From the NCBI GenBank assembly GCA_946807835.1, contig OX327694.1:4910001-4974000 (forward strand): 64,000 nt of DNA. The letters run 5' to 3'. The stretch comes from Ailanthus altissimus. Its lineage: Eukaryota; Streptophyta; Magnoliopsida; Sapindales; Simaroubaceae. The notes beneath the pieces are model-generated. The model saw nothing but the letters and a program-made list of their open reading frames with translations, was not told where the DNA came from and made no database searches. The position numbers and the translations under genes were made by a program. This document shows positions 50,856 to 61,021 of this stretch, piece after piece; position 1 is the first letter of the stretch, and each line of letters begins with the position of its first letter.

Positions 50856-51337
50856 TGTTAGACATGTGAAACTTTTCTAATCCAAAGTGTGTGCTAATGG
50901 ATGCAATGATTATAGTGTATGTTAATAGGTGTTATGATTGTAATGTGTAATAATTATGGTGTCATGTGTGCCAATGGATAATTATAGTGTGTAATAATTA
51001 TGGTGTGTCATGTGTGCTAATAGTGTGTATTAGTAGTAATTACTGTTCAAATTTGTTAAATGAGAATAATTATTTTGTATTATTTTATTTTTACAATTAT
51101 TTGTAACAATGTTGTCATATGGATTATAAGGGAATATATTCACTTAGAATTGTAAGGGAATATGTTCACTTGTTGTGTGAAGTCATGATTATATTTTATG
51201 GCATCTTTATGTATTTTTGATATAAATATCAAATGAAAGAAAAATATTAATATTGTAGTAAAAAAAACAAGTAAATGTCCCAACAATTTCATTGTTATTG
51301 AATTGAGTCAAGATCAACATTAATTCAAAATCCAACA
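50856..51337 (+). repeat. 3' LTR of the copia in beta-amylase
   Basis: 482 bp, starting TGTTAGACATGTGAAACTTT after the purine-rich TTTCAAGGATGAG and ending ATCCAACA. It holds repeated GTGTAATAATTATGGTGT words and a TTGATATAAATATCAA palindrome at about 51217. Confidence 0.8.
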
Positions 51338-51444
51338 GTTTCTTAACTGGTTTGATTGATAAAATCCTCGGATATTTTGAAGTGAAACCACCGCTAGATG
51401 CAAAAAATTGCAACATCGAAAGAATCAATCAAATAAACAACTAG
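51338..51444 (+). pseudogene. Beta-amylase C-terminal exon remainder
   Basis: After removing the copia and one target copy, the last exon reads on without a break: ...S-V-G-D-F, then L-T-G-L-I-D-K-I-L-G-Y-F-E-V-K, with a stop at 51442-51444. Plant beta-amylases vary at the C-terminus; a short tail of this kind after the conserved W-D-K-E-T-D block is plausible. Seen: the frame continues and stays open for 33 codons. Inferred: it is the original C-terminus. Confidence 0.6.
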
Positions 51445-51741
51445 ATTTGCAGAGTGCTCTAATAAAATGCCATTGCACGCAATGCTAGAACATGTTCTGA
51501 TATCAACTATTTTGAATAAAAGAATTTGCATTCCAATCTCTATATCTTCTGATGTACAATTACATTCGAAAATAGTATATATAATTGCCAATTGTCACCT
51601 CATGAACAAAATCTATCTCTTTATCAAAAACAAAAAAAAGCCACTTCTTGTTTTACCATTCACATTAAACACATATTGTAGGAAGAAAATTTTTCCACAC
51701 AAATTTATCCAATGCAACAAAAAAATAAATTAATCAATACT
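51445..51741. other. No recognisable feature
   Basis: The 3' flank of the beta-amylase pseudogene. AT-rich, with no supportable gene. Confidence 0.4.
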
Positions 51742-51813
51742 CGGAGATGCAAGTATCGATCCCCGTACCTCTCGCATGCTAAGCGAGCGCTCTACCATCT
51801 GAGCTATTTCCCC
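51742..51813 (-). tRNA. tRNA-Ala (AGC), probably a pseudogene
   Basis: The minus strand starts GGGGAAATAGCTCAGATGGT. The anticodon loop CTTAGCATG is closed by CTCGC/GCGAG, and the anticodon AGC lies at plus-strand 51778-51780. It matches plant tRNA-Ala in the D arm, anticodon arm and variable loop. The acceptor stem is weakened (GGGGAAA against CATCTCC). The T arm has lost two C residues (CGGGG against ACTTG), which also damages the internal B box. An ageing or inactive copy is likely. Confidence 0.75.
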
Positions 51814-52324
51814 ATGTGGCTGTTTAAATATATTCAATATAAATAAAATCTCTATTTGTATTTGGAGGTTCACGCTTCAAACATTGAGAGCGTAAAAAAA
51901 ATGGCCAATTGGCCATGCCTATTACTTTTGTGCATGCTTTTGCACTTTCATAGAGATTGGTCTCCTCTGCTGGCCTCAATCGTTTGTGTTGCGAGATTGC
52001 ACCTCGTCTTTCTTCACATTTGAAGCAACGAGGGCCTATTTGTACCCTTGACAAGTGCACTGGCCTTGACAAGACCCATAATTATACCCTTGACAAGAGG
52101 TAATTAGTCTCTCTCATCTCTCTTTCTCACTCAATGTAATGTGCTTACCTCTTAGTGATAATTTGTATTTTCATCATCAACATTTATACCAAAGCCTCGT
52201 GCATTAAAAATATGAAGGAGAAATGCTAGAAAAGTTAGTTAATATTATTATCATTATTATTTTCTTGTTTTATTTTTTTAAATAAGAGAGTATGTCAAAA
52301 CACAAAGAATTTTTTTTTTAATTC
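51814..52324. other. No gene; short direct repeats
   Basis: CCCTTGACAAG or GCCTTGACAAG recurs three times at about 52046-52098. No gene was found. The right end abuts the target duplication TTTAC of the non-autonomous LTR element. Confidence 0.45.
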
Positions 52325-52329
52325 TTTAC

Positions 52330-53361
52330 TATTGGAAAATTGGTGATTCAACAATCTTGGTTGGACAAAAATTAAGATGAATACCAAAGTGGAGAGTCAC
52401 AAGAAGTCTAGAACGTGTGGGATACGTATGGAGAAGTCTAGGACGTGTGGGATACGTATGGAGAAGTCTAGGACGTGTGGGACACAAAGGGGGAAGTGAA
52501 ACGAGACTCGAAGACGCGAAGGAAATGAAGAAATCGTGAGGAGTTGACCAGCGCCGCGGCGCTCAACACAGAAGACCAGCATCGCAGCGCTGGGTCCCCA
52601 GTGCCGCAGCACTGGGCACGAAAAGGGCCAGTGCCGCGGTGCCAGAACACGTGGAAAAGTCCGTTTTAGTTCGAGATTTTAAGTTTTGGGAAGTTTTGGA
52701 CTTCCAAAACAAGTGGACTCTTACTCCAACAATGAATAGGGTTTGTAGGCACGAGATACACCCTATATAAACACTTGTAAACCCTTATTTAAGATTAAGC
52801 ATCTAAGGTTTCAAGATGTAACCATAAGAGAAAATAGAGGAGCTAGGTAGGCACTAAGTGCATAGTGCACTAGGGTGTAACCTTTGGGGGTGTTTTCTTC
52901 TTTAGGTTCTTTGAGTGAATAAAAGAGAAACACCATAAATTCTTTAGGCTTAGATGCTCAGGCTATTCTTGTGTTTCTTGTAAAAATCTCTTATGAGGAG
53001 ATACGAAGAGGTCTTAGGGAGTCATAATGATCAATGGTAGATGCTTAGAGGTCTCTATGGGAGATACTAAGAGGTCTTGTGAAATCATTGATGATGTAAA
53101 AAGATACTTTGTGATCTATTTCAATAGGAAGAAGCTGGATCATGGATCCTCCATGAACGTAGGCAATTTGGGCCGAACCACGTATATTTTGTGTCTGGTG
53201 ATTGGTTTGTTTTTTTTTATCTTTATTGGTGTGTTAATCTTATGTGTTCTTACTTATGGTGTGAGTTATGGTTTTCCACTACGCATAGGGTATCAAGGTT
53301 GTGGCTTAGTTGATGCCATAGGGGTATCAAATTGAAGTGCATGGCGTGATATTCCTCAAAA
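52330..53361 (+). repeat. 5' LTR of the non-autonomous element
   Basis: 1032 bp. Order: a 30-bp tandem repeat three times (52403, 52433, 52463), a GC-rich palindrome cluster (52549-52645), TATATAA at 52764, and a leader with GAACGTAGGCAATTTGG and CGAACCACGTATA (about 53155-53190). The end is TTCCTCAAAA, mutated from CTCAACA. Its uninterrupted CTTTATTGGTGTGTTAATC (53220-53238) is the empty version of the site where the copia entered the other LTR. Confidence 0.88.
52403..52492. repeat. 30-bp tandem repeat, 3 copies (2 in partner LTR)
   Basis: GAAGTCTAG(A/G)ACGTGTGGGA starts at 52403, 52433 and 52463. The 3' LTR has only two such units (from about 54627). The LTRs of one element were identical at insertion, so copy number changed afterwards or by recombination. 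Confidence 0.9.
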
Positions 53362-53493
53362 AACTGGTATCAGAGCTTAGGTTGAAGCTACAAACTGCTA
53401 TCAGAGCATATGTTGAAGTACAAACTGATGTAGAGCTTGCGTTGAAGTCCAAACTGATATTAAAGCCATTGGTTGAAGTCCAGATTGCAGAGC
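53362..53493 (+). repeat. 30-bp tandem repeat starting at the primer site
   Basis: AACTGGTATCAGAGC (53362) is followed by AACTGCTATCAGAGC (53393), AACTGATGTAGAGC (53423), AACTGATATTAAAGC (53452) and AGATTGCAGAGC (53482), each with a GTTGAAGTCCAAA-like spacer. The spacing is 29-31 bp. Only the first copy is a full match to the tRNA-Met 3' end. Confidence 0.85.
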
Positions 53494-54553
53494 ATAGACG
53501 GCAGAGTCAGATTGCAGAGCAAAGGTTGTCAACCATGGGGACTCACAAATATAAGAGAAGAACAATAGGGAAGATGATTATCTGAAAGAGGAAAAGATGA
53601 TGGCCATACTGGAGAGTTTTGAAGTAGAGATCACTCTTGAAGAAGACTTCCAAGAAGATGGTGTCATCTAGGTCCTAGTTAGAAGAATCATTCAGATTGG
53701 ACACAAAATAAAGATGGCAAAAGAAGAACAATTAAGATTGAAGGACAGATCCAAAAAGTGTCCAGGGTACTCAAGGGGATAGTTCTAAGAGGAAGACAAA
53801 GATAGAAGGAAGGTGGATTTGCAAGTCTGTTGGATGACTAGGCAAAGACCTTGATTGCATGAGAGCTTTTGGAGGAATCAGTGTCTGATGAACAAACTAT
53901 TTTTGGGATCTAGAGTAGTGTTTTCATATGAGTCATGGAGAATCGTTATTTATCAATTGGAGTAATATGGCTTATGGTAAGTCATAGAGGATTAGTAGAA
54001 TAAGATTAAGACTACATAGTAAAAAAGACAAGGGAGGGACTAGGTATGAGATTTCATTCCTCATCTCATGAAAACCTAGAGGACTCGGGGCTGCTAGATC
54101 GAAATAGGGAGATTCATGGAAGGCATATAGAAGGAACACTAAATGGGGAATCAAAAGGATCGAGAGAGTGATAAAGCACTGATGGAGGCTATGTGCTTGT
54201 AGGAAAGTGCTTAGAATGGGATCAACATAGGGGTTAATTTGAAATAGACCATAAAGCAGCTTTTAATATATCACTTTATGGTAGAGGTCGAAAGAGAATG
54301 TGTGGGAAGAGTAGTAATGGCGAGAATGGGTTTTTCACCATTAAAGGTTGTGGTTATTGTATCTTCGGGACATAGAAGATCACAACATTGAACTATTCTA
54401 GACATCAGCATTCAGGACTTTTTGGAGACCGTAGTCGTAAGAGCCTTAGTTAAGTCGGGGACTTGACTTATAGACCATGCTAGTGAGCATTGGTCAAGGA
54501 GGGGTGATGGTGAGTAGCTTCATGGGAAGAGATTTTGAATCAATAAGGGGATT
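53494..54553 (+). other. Internal region without coding motifs
   Basis: About 1.06 kb, purine-rich on the plus strand, with many AGA/GAA words and no frame longer than about 80 codons. No gag, protease, integrase or reverse-transcriptase motif is readable. Between primer site and purine tract this is the body of a non-autonomous element. An origin as a highly diverged gag cannot be excluded. Confidence 0.55.
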
Positions 54554-55447
54554 TGTTGGAAAATTGGTGATTCAACAATCTTGGTTGGACAAGAATTGAG
54601 ATGAATACCAAAGTGGAGAGTCACAAGAAGTCTAGAACGTGTGGGACACGTATGGAGAAGTCTAGGACGTGTGGGACACGAAGGGGGAAGTGAAACGGGA
54701 CTCAAAAACGCGAAGGAAACGAAGAAATCGTGAGGAGCTGACCAGCGCCGCGGCACCCAGGGATGAGCGCCGCGGCGCTCAACACAGAAGACCAGCGCCG
54801 CAGCGCTGGGCGCGAGAAGGGCTAGTGCCGTGGCCCCCAGGGATGAGCGTCGCAGTGCCAGAACGTGTGGAAAAGTCCGTTTTGATTCGGGATTTCAAAT
54901 TTTGAGAAGTTTTGGACTTCCAAAATAAGTGGACTCTTACTCCAACAAGGAATAGGGTTTATAGGCACTAAATACACCCTATATAAACACTTTTAAACCC
55001 TTGTTTAAGATTAAGCATCTAAGGTTTCAAGATGTAACCATGAGAGAGAATAGAGGAGTTAGGTAGGAACTAAGTGCATGGTGCACTAGGGTGTAACCTT
55101 TGGGGGTGTTTTTTTCTTTAGGTTCTTTGAGTGAATAAAAGAGAAACACCATAGATCCTTTGGGCTTAGATGCTCGGGCTATTCTTGTGTTTCTTGTAAA
55201 AATCTCTTATAAGGAGATACGAAGAGGTCTTAGGGAGTCATAATGATCAATGGTAGATGCTTAGAGGTCTCTATGGGAGATACTAAAGGGTCTTGTGGAA
55301 TCATTGATGATGTAAGAAGATACTTTGTGATCTATTTCAATAGGAAGAAGTTGGATCATAGATCCTCCGTGGTCGTAGGCAATTTGGACCGAACCACGTA
55401 TATCTTATGTCTTGTGATTGGTTTGTTTTCTTTATCTTTATTAGTGT
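54554..55447 (+). repeat. 3' LTR of the non-autonomous element, left part
   Basis: Homologous to 52330-53223. It starts intact with TGTTGGAAAATTGG. It contains two 30-bp units, a larger GC cluster (54742-54862, including the perfect palindrome AGCGCCGCGGCGCT at 54766) and TATATAAA at 54980. It stops at AGTGT, the target of the nested copia. Confidence 0.9.
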
Positions 55448-56207
55448 TGTGAGAATATTGATTAAAAATCATTGGAATATAATTTGGGGATCAAGCCAAG
55501 TGTATAGGGTGCACACAGATCGAAGACAGACGCTAAAAGAGGCGAAAAACGAGAAGGCGCACCATGCGACCAGCGCCGTGGCGACCAAGAGTGGGCACCG
55601 CGGCACCAGAACAGAACACTCAGCGCCGCAGCGCTCAGCAGAAGCGCGATAGCGCTGGAGTGATGAGATCCCAGCGCTGCAACCCTGGACGCGAGAACAG
55701 TATCTCGAAATTAGGAAACTTCTTAATTTCGTCTCCCACTTGCTCTAGGACTCCCTAATACGACTCCTACATATATAGGGAATACCTAGGACGTCCCAAG
55801 GCCTATATAAAGGCTATCAATTGGCTTGTAAACACAACTTGTGATCTTGATAATCTTTGTGATCAAGTTAGTGAGATCTTTGTGATCTTAGAGAGATCTT
55901 GGTGATCAACAATAATCTTAGTGATTATTCTTAGTGGTTCTTTGTGAGAGAAAATTCCTAGAGAGCAAGAGAGAGTTTTCTTTGTGATCTTTCTTGTAAT
56001 AGGCATACTTTGTGGTTGCCTTGTGATTCATAATAAGAGAAGAGTGTGATCTTGATCCGTCGTGAACGTAGGCAAGTTGTCGAACCACATAATTCTTTGT
56101 CTATTCTTCTTTTTCCCTTTCTCTCTTTTATTTCTTAATAACTTGTTCTGCATTATTATATTACTTAGGTGAATTATTTAGCTTGTTTGTGTGCTTCCGC
56201 TTCAACA
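55448..56207 (+). repeat. 5' LTR of the nested copia
   Basis: 760 bp from TGTGAGAATATTGATT to GCTTCAACA. GC-rich cluster at 55573-55693, TATATAAA at 55804, then a leader with repeated GTGATCTT words (55850-55925) and GAACGTAGGCAAGTTGTCGA (56062-56081). Confidence 0.93.
55804..55811 (+). promoter_or_regulatory. Copia LTR TATA box
   Basis: TATATAAAGG, 111 bp downstream of the GC cluster. The same element is at 60600 in the 3' LTR and 23612 in the solo LTR. Promoter use is inferred from family structure. Confidence 0.6.
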
Positions 56208-56222
56208 AACTGGTATTAGAGC
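56208..56222 (+). other. Primer-binding site, initiator tRNA-Met type
   Basis: AACTGGTATTAGAGC directly follows the LTR. One C to T change separates it from the intact site at 53365 in the host element. Confidence 0.8.
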
Positions 56223-56239
56223 TTTAGTTCTAAGCAAAC

Positions 56240-59200
56240 ATGGCCACACCCAAGTATGAGGTAGAGAAATTCAACGGTACGAATGACTTCAATCTGTGAA
56301 AGATGAAGGTTAAGGCGTTGTTGGTGAGCCCGAGACTTGGTTCGGCATTAGAGGAGACTACAGCTCCATCTAGTGATGAAGAGAAGACGTCAGAGTCATC
56401 TAGAGCAGAAGCAGAAAGAAGGGACATTCAAGAAAGAGCTCATAGCACAATCGTTCTGTCATTGAGCGATGAAGTACTAAGGGAAGTAGCAGGTGAGACG
56501 ACGGCAATAGATCTTTGGAAGAAGCTTGACTCTCTTTATATAAGGAAATCGTTGGCCAAGAGACTACATATAAAGAAGAAGCTGTATCAGCTGTCCATGT
56601 TAGAGGGGACGCCGATGAAAGATCATATAGACGCCTTCAATAAGATCATCCTTGATCTTGAGTCTATCAACATCAAGATAGAAGATAAAGATAGAGCAAT
56701 TATTCTGCTAAGTTCACTCCCCAAGAGCTATGAGAGTTTTGTTGATACGCTACTCTACGGTAGAAAGAGTTTAACGATGAGTGATGTGAAATCATCATTA
56801 AACTCAAAGTTATTAGGAAAGTAGGCTGAGGGCAATACAGAAAGGTTATCTGTAAGATGAAGGCCCTTATATAGAGATGGGAAGAAAAAAGGCTCAAGGT
56901 CAAAGTATAGGACTCTTAGGAAGTGCTATTGCTGCAAGAAAGAGGGGCACTTTATAAAGGACTGTCCTGAGAAGAAAGCACAGGACAAGAAGAAAGCGGA
57001 TGCTGCGCTTGCCTATGATGATAGCTATGACAGCGCAGAGACACTCGTCGCTACTGATGGTATAAACTCTGAACAATGAGTTTTAGATTCTGGTTGTACT
57101 TTTCACATGTGCCTGCACAAGTCTTGGTTTATAAATTTTTAGCCTATTAGTGGTGGTAAGGTCTTAATGGGTAATGACGTTGCATGTCAGATGATGGGAA
57201 TTGATAGTGTTAAGCTTAGGCTGCATGATGGGCGAGTGAGAGAGTTGACAGATGTTAGGTATGTTCCTGACTTGAAGAGAAACTTAATCTCACTAGGGAC
57301 TTTAGACCAGAATGGGTGTTCCATCAGGATCGATGGAGGGATTTTAAGAGTTTTAAGAGGTTCCATGGTGGTGATGAGAGGAGAGAAGCACAAAGATGTT
57401 TATGTGCTTAAGGGTGAAGTCGTGAGTGGTTCTGCACTATTCTCTGTAGATGATGAGAGTATGCAAACCAAGTTATGGCATCCTAGACTGGCATACTTAG
57501 GCGAGAGAAACCTAAAGGAGTTATATAGTCAAAAGGCGTATGGTGAGGATAAGTTCTAGCCCTTGGAGTTTTGTGAGCATTGTGTGCTAGGGAAAGCACA
57601 TAGAGTAAGGTTCAGTACCGACGAGCATAAGACTAAGAGGACTCTTGACTATATACACTCGGATCTTTGGGGACCAGCTCAGCCAGCTACTTGTGGTGGT
57701 GCTAGATATTTTCTCAGCTTGATTGATGACTATTCGAGGAAGCTGTGGGTCTATGTGTTGAAGAGTAAGGATCAAGTATTTGATGTGTTCAAGACTTGGA
57801 AGGCTCTTGTTGAGAATCAAACTGGTAAAAGAGTGAAGAGGTTGAGAACTGACAACGGCCTCAAGTTTTGCAACAGAGAGTTTGATGGGTTTTGTGTCAA
57901 GCATGGGATTGCAAAGCACAGAACAGTAAGATCAACACCACAGCAGAATGGGGTAGTTGAGAGGATGAACAGGACCCTCCTTGAAAGGGTTAGATGCATG
58001 CTTACCAATGTGAAGATGTCCAAGACATTCTGGGGAGAAGCTGTAGTGACTGCTACTTATTTGATAAACAGAAGTCCCGCCTTAGCAATTGACTTCAAGA
58101 CGCCAGAAGAGAAATAGTCTGGCAATCCTCCAAAGTATGACCATCTTAGAATATTTGGTTGCCCTGCCTTTGTACATGTTAACGAGGGGAAGTTGGAACC
58201 TAGAGCTATCAAAGGGGTATTCATAGGATATCCCGAAGGAGTAAAAGGATACAAGGTGTGGTGTAAAGACTTAACACCACCAAGGAGTATCATAAGTCGT
58301 GATGTGACGTTCGATGAGATGACGATGTTGAAAACCTCCCAAGTAGATGAGAAAGAAGAACCTGTAACCAAGGAAAACTCAGCACTCGAGTCAATAGAAG
58401 TTGAAGTAGCTCCTGAAAACGGATCTGATATGCCCCCAAATCAACACTTCAACAAGGAAATCCTTGAAGATGAACCAAGAACACCGGCGTGTTCCTCTAA
58501 GTCCACCCAAAAGAAGACTAGAACTCCTGAGTTGGAACTTGAAGAGTACCAGCTTGCTAGAGACAGGCTAAGGAGAACGATTAACCCACCAGTCAGGTAT
58601 GCACAAGCAGACTTAGTTGCTCATGCTTTTAATTCTGCTTACACTCTTGAGTATGATGAGCCTAGGACATATGGTGAGGCTATAAAGAGTGAAAACAAAA
58701 AAGAATGGCAGCAGGCCATGGAAGAAGAAATTTGTTCTCTTAGGAAGAACAATACCTGGAAGTTGGTGGAGAGACCTCAAAAGAAGCTAGTCGGGTACAA
58801 GTGGGTGTATAAGGTGAAGAAGGGGATACCGGGGATTGAGCCTACGAGATTTAAGGCTAGGTTAGTAGCACAAGGTTTTACGCAGAGAGAAGGAGTTGAT
58901 TTTCATGAGATATTCTCTCCAGTTGTCAAGCACACATCTATTAGGATCTTGTTAGCTATGTGTGCAAACCTTGAATTACATCTAGAGCAGATGGATGTAA
59001 AGACAGCTTTTCTACATTGAGAGCTTGAAGAAACAATATACATGGCACAGCCGCAAGGGTTTGAGGAGCCCGGTAAAGAAGATCATGCTTATTTGCTAAA
59101 GAAATCATTATACGGGTTAAAGCAATCACCTAGACAGTGGTATAGGAGATTTGATGAGTTTATGATGGTTTGTGGCTTTAGTATGAGCAAGTATGATGGA

Positions 59201-60160
59201 TGTGTGTACTTCAAGAACATGAGTTGTGGGATGATGTATTTGCTTCTATACGTCGATGATATGTTGATCGCATGCAAGAATATGGAAGAAATACAAAAGC
59301 TCAAGAAGCAGTTAAGTGGCGAGTTTGAAATGAAGGATTTGGGAGCAGCGAAGAGAATTTTGGGTATGGACATTGTGAGGGAAAGAAGAGATGTTATCTT
59401 CTTGTCCCAACAGCGATATATAGTCAAAATTTTAGAGAATTTCGGTATGTCAAACGCGAAGGCTGTCTCTACCCCTTTGGCCATGCATTTCAGACTGTCA
59501 GCAGCACAGTCACCGATATCCGAGGATGAGAAACTGCAGATGAGCAAAGTACCATATGCAAGCGCTGTGGGGAGCATCATGTATGTAATGGTTTGCACAA
59601 GACCAGACATAGCACAGGCTGTGAGTGTGGTGAGTAGATACATGTCGAATCACGGGTTGGTGTATAAGAGGGACGATGACAGCAATGAAATGGTAAGAGG
59701 GTACGTAGACTCAGATTATGCAGGTGATCTTGACAAGAGAAGATCGTTGACGGGCTACGTATTCACAGTGTTTAGGTGTAGTGTGTGTTGGAGATCAGTT
59801 CTACAACATGTGGTTGCACTTTCTACCACAGAAGCAGAGTACATAGCTGTTGGTGAAGCTATAAAGGAGGCCGTGTGGTTAAAAGACATATGCGCGGAGA
59901 TATTGGCTCGTAAAGATGTAAACACCGGTGTATACTGTGACAACTAGAGTGCCATACACCTAAGCAAGCATCAAGTGTTCCACGAGAGGTCGAAACACAT
60001 TGATGTGAGGCTCCATTACATTCGTGAGATTGTCCAAAGTGGTGAAGTTAGTTTGACAAAGATAGCGTCATCTAAAAACCCTGCTGATATGTTGACTAAG
60101 CCACTGCTCTCGGTTAAGTTCGTCATATGCAAGGACTTAACCGGAGTCACTACTTTGTGA
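56240..60160 (+). pseudogene. Copia gag-pol, one frame, nine stop codons
   Basis: Starts MATPKYEVEKFNG at 56240. Domains: gag 56240-56880 (L-W-K-K-L-D-S-L-Y); zinc knuckle C-Y-C-C-K-K-E-G-H-F-I-K-D-C near 56927-56970; protease D-S-G-C at 57086-57097; gag-pre-integrase to 57610 (C-E-H-C-V-L-G-K); integrase core S-D-L-W-G-P, R-T-D-N-G and Q-Q-N-G-V-V-E-R-M-N, 57650-58000; reverse transcriptase from 58720 with M-D-V-K-T-A-F-L-H and Y-V-D-D (about 59249-59260); RNase H with D-S-D-Y-A-G-D, A-L-S-T-T-E-A-E-Y and Y-C-D-N. Stops at 56297, 56822, 56858, 57077, 57140, 57557, 58115, 59018 and 59945; frame is kept throughout. RNase H lacks about 20 residues before G-L-V-Y-K (near 59652), an in-frame loss. 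Not functional as it stands. Confidence 0.93.
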
Positions 60161-60217
60161 GGGTGACCGAAGATGCGAAAATGAGAGATCGATTTACTTT
60201 GTGAATGATTTTGAGTC

Positions 60218-60230
60218 AAGGAGGAGATTT
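60218..60230 (+). other. Polypurine tract of the nested copia
   Basis: AAGGAGGAGATTT ends directly at the 3' LTR start, the expected site for plus-strand priming. Confidence 0.7.
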
Positions 60231-61016
60231 GTGAGAATATTGATTAAAAATCATTGGAATATGATTTGGGGATCAAGCCAAGTGTGTAGGGTGCACACGG
60301 ATCGAAGACGGACGCGAAAAGAGGCAAAAAATGAGAAGACTCACCATGCGACCAGTGCCGCGGCGACCAGGAGTAGGCGCCACAGCGCCAGAACAGAACA
60401 CTCAGCGCCGCAGCGCCAGGAAGCAAGCGCCGCAGCACTCAACAGAAGCGCGTCAGCGCTGGAGCTACGAGATCCCAGCGCTGGACGCGGGAACAGTATC
60501 CCGAAATTAGGAAACTTCCTAATTTCATCTCCCACTTGCTCTAGGACTCCCTAATACGACTCCCACACGTATAGGGAATACCTAGGACGTCCCAATGCCT
60601 ATATAAAGGTTATCAATTGGCTTGTAAACACAACTTGTGATCTTGATAATCTTTGTTATCAAGTTAGTGAGATCTTTGTGATCTTAGAGAGATTTTGGTG
60701 ATTAACAATAATCTTAGTGATTAATCTTAGTGATTATTTTTAGTGGTTCTTTGTGAGAGAAAATCCTTAGAAAGTAAGAGAGAGTTTTCTTTGTGATCTT
60801 TCTTATAATAGGCATATTTTGTGGTTGTCTTGTGATTCATAATAAGAGAAGAGTGTGATCTTGATCCGCCGTGGACGTAGGTAAGTTGCTGAACCACGTA
60901 ATTCTTTGTGTGGTCTTCTTCTACCCTTTCTCTCTTTTATTTCTTAATAATTTATTCTGCATTATTATATTATTTGGGTGAATTATTTAACTTATTTGTG
61001 TGCTTTCGCTTCAATA
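60230..61016 (+). repeat. 3' LTR of the nested copia
   Basis: 787 bp, homologous to 55448-56207. GC cluster at 60354-60486 and TATATAAA at 60600. It is longer mainly through an extra ATCTTAGTGATT unit near 60710-60740. Many differences from the 5' LTR are C/T or G/A (for example ACGGATCG here against ACAGATCG there). Confidence 0.93.
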
Positions 61017-61021
61017 AGTGT

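Larger units (their letters stand above)
47289..51337 (+). mobile_element. Rearranged copia inserted in beta-amylase last exon
   Basis: The element starts TGTTAGACACTTGAAAC at 47289 and ends ATCCAACA at 51337. The flanks are ATTTC (47284-47288) and GTTTC (51338-51342), a 4/5 target duplication. The right LTR is 482 bp (50856-51337). The left part is 1.5 kb because it contains a fold-back array. The internal region begins in the last third of integrase, so the primer site, gag, protease and most of integrase are gone. It was inserted when the exon was still recognisable, since the amylase frame joins across the gap. Confidence 0.82.
55448..61016 (+). mobile_element. Nearly full-length Ty1/copia, nested, single frame
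   Basis: 5569 bp with LTRs at 55448-56207 and 60230-61016 and perfect AGTGT duplications at 55443-55447 and 61017-61021. The primer site AACTGGTATTAGAGC is at 56208-56222 and the purine tract AAGGAGGAGATTT at 60218-60230. Gag-pol in one frame, gag-protease-integrase-reverse transcriptase-RNase H, identifies copia. Wording places it near the Tork/Tnt1 group (by eye). It has nine stop codons but no net frameshift. The solo LTR at 23310 is a relative. Confidence 0.95.

Noticed and set aside
51860..52072. 82-codon minus-strand frame
   Set aside because: No motif; overlaps unique DNA between the tRNA-like gene and the LTR element and has no splice or promoter support.
54669..54905. 78-codon Arg/Ala-rich plus-strand frame
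   Set aside because: It is the translation of the GC palindrome cluster in the 3' LTR.
57587..59943. Several minus-strand frames of 60-184 codons under the copia pol
   Set aside because: Antisense shadows of the conserved plus-strand pol.
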